Positions 62,101 through 64,000 of a DNA stretch of 64,000 nt are shown piece after piece. The notes beneath the pieces are model-generated. The model was not told the origin of the DNA, ran no database searches, and worked only from the letters and a program-made list of their open reading frames with translations. Origin of the DNA: Macrosoma leucophasiata (lineage: Eukaryota > Arthropoda > Insecta > Lepidoptera > Hedylidae). Every line of letters starts with the position of its first letter. Positions within the stretch are counted from its first letter, which is position 1. A program made the translations under genes and the position numbers. The stretch spans positions 8,680,001-8,744,000 of the forward strand of contig JAWQUS010000017.1 in assembly GCA_036365455.1 (NCBI GenBank), written 5' to 3'.

Positions 62101-62879
62101 CTACACGGGGGCTGAGAACGTAGCTTCTAAGAAAGTGCTCGTTGACAATTCCATGGCAAGGCAGATGGAACGCTACGGTAAAAAAATTCTCCGATTTTTT
62201 TTTTCCGAGATTTTTATTTCAATCGACCCGGACGATGTGCCTACATCTGAACAAGCAGCCGCCGGTGACGTTGGATCATGTTGACGTCAAGGGTCTGCTG
62301 TGAAATATCGTGGTGCTGCAGAATGAAGTAAAGGCAATTTTGAAACCTTAAAACTTGTCTCAAAACCTACAAACTAGAACCAGAGAATATGTAATAATAC
62401 TACGTACTAGAACCGCGACAGATAGTTTTTATGTTACGGAAGTGGCAAACAAGCATGCAGTTCACATTGATGTTAAGTGATGACTGCAGCCTATAGATAC
62501 CCACACAAAGATCGAGGTCAAAATGCAGATGCGTTACCACTCCTGAGGCCTAAGGTATTATGCCTCTACGCCAGTAATGACAGGGTCGTACATTACCATC
62601 TAACCGGAACACGATAGTGCTGAACACTACCATTTAGCAGCAAGTAGATTATGTAATGCGGTGGTCATTCGCCCGCAAGCTCCGTCACTGGATCTCTATC
62701 ACCAGTACAGTCTGGTGGTTAAGTGTGTGAACGAAAATTTAATAATTATTACTTACCTGAACTTGGCAACTATCGCAAGCTTCATAGCATTGTTTCATGC
62801 ATTGATGTTCACCTCTGTCGCCCATCAAATTTGCCGTACACCCACTTTTCGCTTTGGCACAAAGTTTTTTGCATACGTA
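53162..62879 (-). CDS. ZNFX1: NFX1-type zinc-finger protein ZNFX1, C-terminal part (3' eight exons)
   Basis: ZNFX1 is an SF1 helicase with NFX1-type fingers linked to small-RNA pathways and antiviral sensing in other animals. Exons on minus: 62879-62757, 61457-61299, 60897-60657, 60455-60293, 58215-58104, 57163-56946, 54962-54682, 53910-53162. They join in frame to 681 residues ending at 53162. NFX1-type cysteine clusters run through the first six (for example VTKIIPDCGHEIKIEC; LLSCGHRCPGRC; CTEPCGVTLACGHEC; CHQTLICGHR-CEYPC; CSHGKCSRRC). The 54962 exon has a RING-like set (FIRLEDCNHIM ... CPFCRKPI). The last exon ends with an RZ-type finger (GHWYKCPNGHFYCIGECGG), the ZNFX1 hallmark. The helicase lies beyond 64000. 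One intron has a GC donor. The exon ending at 60293 runs into a 70-bp minisatellite that repeats its donor. Confidence 0.92.
54187..54330. mobile_element. 144-bp MITE, copy 2, TAA target duplication
   Basis: CCCCCTTATTCATAAACATA at the left is inverted at the right (TATGAATAAGGGGG). TAA flanks both sides (54184-54186 and 54331-54333). It lies in a ZNFX1 intron; copy 1 is in a SARS2 intron. Confidence 0.88.
55117..55155. repeat. short hairpin GATCATATAC ... GTATATGATC
   Basis: Arms of about 18 nt with one mismatch around a TGG centre, in a ZNFX1 intron. Possibly the fused ends of a mobile element. Confidence 0.7.
55761..55962 (-). repeat. tRNA-derived SINE
   Basis: Minus-strand order: GGTTAGTCCAGCGG (A-box-like, 55937-55950), GGTTCGATCCC (B box, 55894-55904), then a tRNA-unrelated body ending in an AT-rich tail near 55745-55765. 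Spacing fits a Pol III tRNA promoter. A diverged relative lies at 28151-28358. It inserts in a ZNFX1 intron in the sense direction of the gene. Confidence 0.85.
56547..56650. repeat. short inverted-repeat unit CCTCAAACTG ... CAGTTTGAGG
   Basis: Ten-base inverted repeats enclose about 80 bp of GC-rich sequence within AT-rich intron DNA. It may be a MITE. No target duplication identified. Confidence 0.5.
58444..60336. repeat. 70-bp minisatellite, 27 units, copying a ZNFX1 exon-intron junction
   Basis: Units starting GCAGATGAGCGTCTGGTGAC repeat every 70 bp from 58481 to 60301 (27 starts). The rightmost unit is the genuine 3' end of the ZNFX1 exon. In gene direction each unit contains the last 43 nt of that exon, including ...ATCTGCGGACACAG, and 27 nt of intron starting GTCAGC. 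Variant units (GGAGATGAGA) occur at 58901, 59041, 59741 and 59881, and GGTCGGACTG at 58951 and 59791, giving an 840-bp (12-unit) higher-order copy. All three minus frames stay open, so long frames here are not evidence of coding. Confidence 0.97.
61100..61250. repeat. small inverted-repeat segment in a ZNFX1 intron
   Basis: GAATCCGA near 61137 and TCGGATTGAT near 61203, plus GTCGCTTTT / AAAAGCGAC, give nested inverted matches around a GC-rich centre. Probably a worn fold-back element. Confidence 0.45.
61297..61298 (-). other. GC 5' splice site in ZNFX1
   Basis: The exon ends AATGCGCAG and the intron starts GCAAGT. Joining to the acceptor before 60897 yields CNAQ-VTKIIPDCGH, the usual spacing of an NFX1 finger. 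The nearby GT (five bases on) would shift frame. Confidence 0.85.
62063..62284 (+). other. unassigned open frame in a ZNFX1 intron
   Basis: A plus-strand frame of 73 codons (MDELSVEQIYTSSYTGAENV ...) is antisense to ZNFX1. Just upstream in other frames (about 61975-62055) lies protein-like sequence (VVALLKRSGNVVVNEVLAF). The composition looks more coding-like than its surroundings, so it may be a retrocopy fragment with a frameshift. I do not recognise it. Confidence 0.2.
62424..62706 (-). repeat. A-tailed repeat (family R1), nearly full reverse copy
   Basis: It matches the 28956 copy along its length in reverse orientation, ending GGATCTCTATCACCAG. It lies just downstream, in gene direction, of the 62757 ZNFX1 donor. 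Confidence 0.8.
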
Positions 62880-63345
62880 CTAAAAAAATAAGGATCATGT
62901 CAATAGATGATATTATCGCAATTTTAATGCAGAGATATCCCCCTCGAAATATGATTTCCATATATTATGTATAGGTATCTATGATTGTTGAATCACGCTT
63001 GTGGAGCGCTAGCCACGGCCGCATTACTGTACCAACTATTTCCAAACTAATCTATTCCGTGTGACATCTATAACGATACCTAGGTACGGGTGGGGGGGAC
63101 AACGGCAAAGTAACGCAGTTCATTAAAATATTTTTAATAAATATTTCGTTACACTAATACATACTTAGCAGTTTATGTCATATTTAGGGGGAGGGGAGGT
63201 CTTAGTTTAAGTAATATTTTTAGGGGGGGATCACAAATAGTGTGACAATAGGGGCTATTTATTCAGGCCGGAAAAGGCTTATTTTAGAGTGACATATTTT
63301 ATGGACGGCCGTTAACTACCTACTACAATGCAAAAACATATAATA
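62880..63345. other. ZNFX1 intron, no further exon seen
   Basis: An acceptor precedes 62879, so the gene continues to the right. No more finger-coding exon was recognised up to 64000. G-rich runs occur at 63088-63100 and 63187-63230. Confidence 0.5.
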
Positions 63346-63569
63346 CTAGTTTTTGCCCGCGGATTCGCCCGCGTGGATGACGTTTAAAAAGTAGCCTATG
63401 TTCTTTCTCAAAGTCAACTCTATCTCTGTACCAAATTTCATTAAAATCGGTTCAGTCGTTTGGACGTGAAAAGGTAACAGACAGACAGACAGACAGACAG
63501 ACATACAGACAGACAGACAGACAGACAGAGTTACTTTCGCATTTATAATATTAAGTAGGGAAGTAGGGA
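63346..63569 (-). mobile_element. non-autonomous Helitron-like element with (GACA)n
   Basis: On the minus strand it starts TCCCTACTTCCCTACTTAAT after host A (63570) and ends ...CGCGGGCGAATCCGCGGGC ... CTAG with host T (63345). The hairpin near the 3' end and the A|T target fit Helitrons. A long (GACA)n run (plus 63479-63529) is internal. Confidence 0.7.
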
Positions 63570-63574
63570 TTACA

Positions 63575-64000
63575 ACAACAACAAGATTCTTTAATGTACA
63601 CCATTTCACAACACAGACTAAATAACAAAAGAATACTTAACATTAAACAGAAAGGAGTACCTACAACTGGCGGCCTTATCGCTAAGAGAGCTATTTAAGA
63701 TTTATCTATCATCGTCATCACTCCAGCAATACGTCCGCAGCTGGACAAAGCCTTCTTGGGGAACAAAGACGCACACAACAGTGATGCGAGTCATTTAAGG
63801 GAGAACATGCTATAATCGCCACGCTTGGCAGTGGCGGTAGTTTTATCGCGAGACGCTGTTGCCCATGTTTTCTGTTATTATGCATATAGGCACAAGAACA
63901 GTACAAAGGGCGGACTTAATACCACTAGGCATTATCTCCCAGTCCACCATTGGGTAGTACAGAAAAACTGCGAAGAGGTGCAGGAATGATTCAATGAATC
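63575..64000. mobile_element. LINE 3'-end remnants
   Basis: 63575-63700 matches the 3' UTR of the LINE at 2232 (GGCGGCCTTATCGCTAAGAG) with an (AAC)n tail. Sequence from about 63710 (ATCATCGTCATCACTCCAGC) resembles an RTE-type 3' UTR. No open frame of note. Confidence 0.55.

Noticed and set aside
63479..63530. CRISPR-like or regulatory short tandem array
   Set aside because: A (GACA)n microsatellite within a Helitron-like copy.

Overview
The window is AT-rich nuclear DNA of an arthropod, most likely a lepidopteran (moth or butterfly). Host genes have short exons and long introns. The intergenic and intronic DNA is packed with LINEs, mariner elements, TWA-target MITEs, Helitron ends and tRNA-/5S-derived SINEs of the kind usual in Lepidoptera. 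The species cannot be named from the sequence alone.

Host genes: (1) DNMT1, the maintenance DNA methyltransferase, minus strand, eight coding exons from 30423 down to 14151. It has an N-terminal PIP-box-like motif, RFTS, CXXC, two BAH domains, a Gly-Lys linker and all catalytic motifs. Its last intron carries a decayed Ty1/copia element that itself contains a LINE. (2) SARS2, mitochondrial seryl-tRNA synthetase, plus strand, four exons, 38099-41709. (3) KRR1, a ribosome-assembly KH protein, minus strand, single exon, convergent with SARS2 and only 45 bp away. (4) The 3' part of ZNFX1 (NFX1-type zinc fingers, RING-like segment, terminal RZ finger), minus strand, eight exons from 62879 to 53162; the helicase part lies beyond the right edge.

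Layout: 1-14 kb is a repeat field (LINE remnants, two decayed mariners, a 1.15-kb TA-flanked TIR element, two retrocopies of an A-tailed ~400-bp repeat). 14-30 kb is DNMT1 with its intronic elements. 32.7-35.5 kb is a DDE transposon with an apparent 8-bp target duplication and an internal palindromic MITE. 36-38 kb holds repeats. 38-43 kb holds SARS2 and KRR1. 43.0-48.6 kb is an almost intact I-type non-LTR retrotransposon with a 13-bp target duplication and poly(A) tail. 48.6-53 kb is repeats, including a Helitron-like element. 53-63 kb is ZNFX1.

Most unusual features: a 27-copy, 70-bp minisatellite that duplicates a ZNFX1 exon-intron junction, so the same 5' splice site is presented 27 times, with a 12-unit higher-order duplication; two GC-AG introns (SARS2 and ZNFX1) that frame and homology require; a perfect 50-bp-arm palindrome at the copia 3' side; and a DDE element whose flanks do not fit a simple TA target. 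I see no wholly new gene system. DNMT1 and ZNFX1 both belong to nucleic-acid-based silencing pathways, but their proximity here may be chance.
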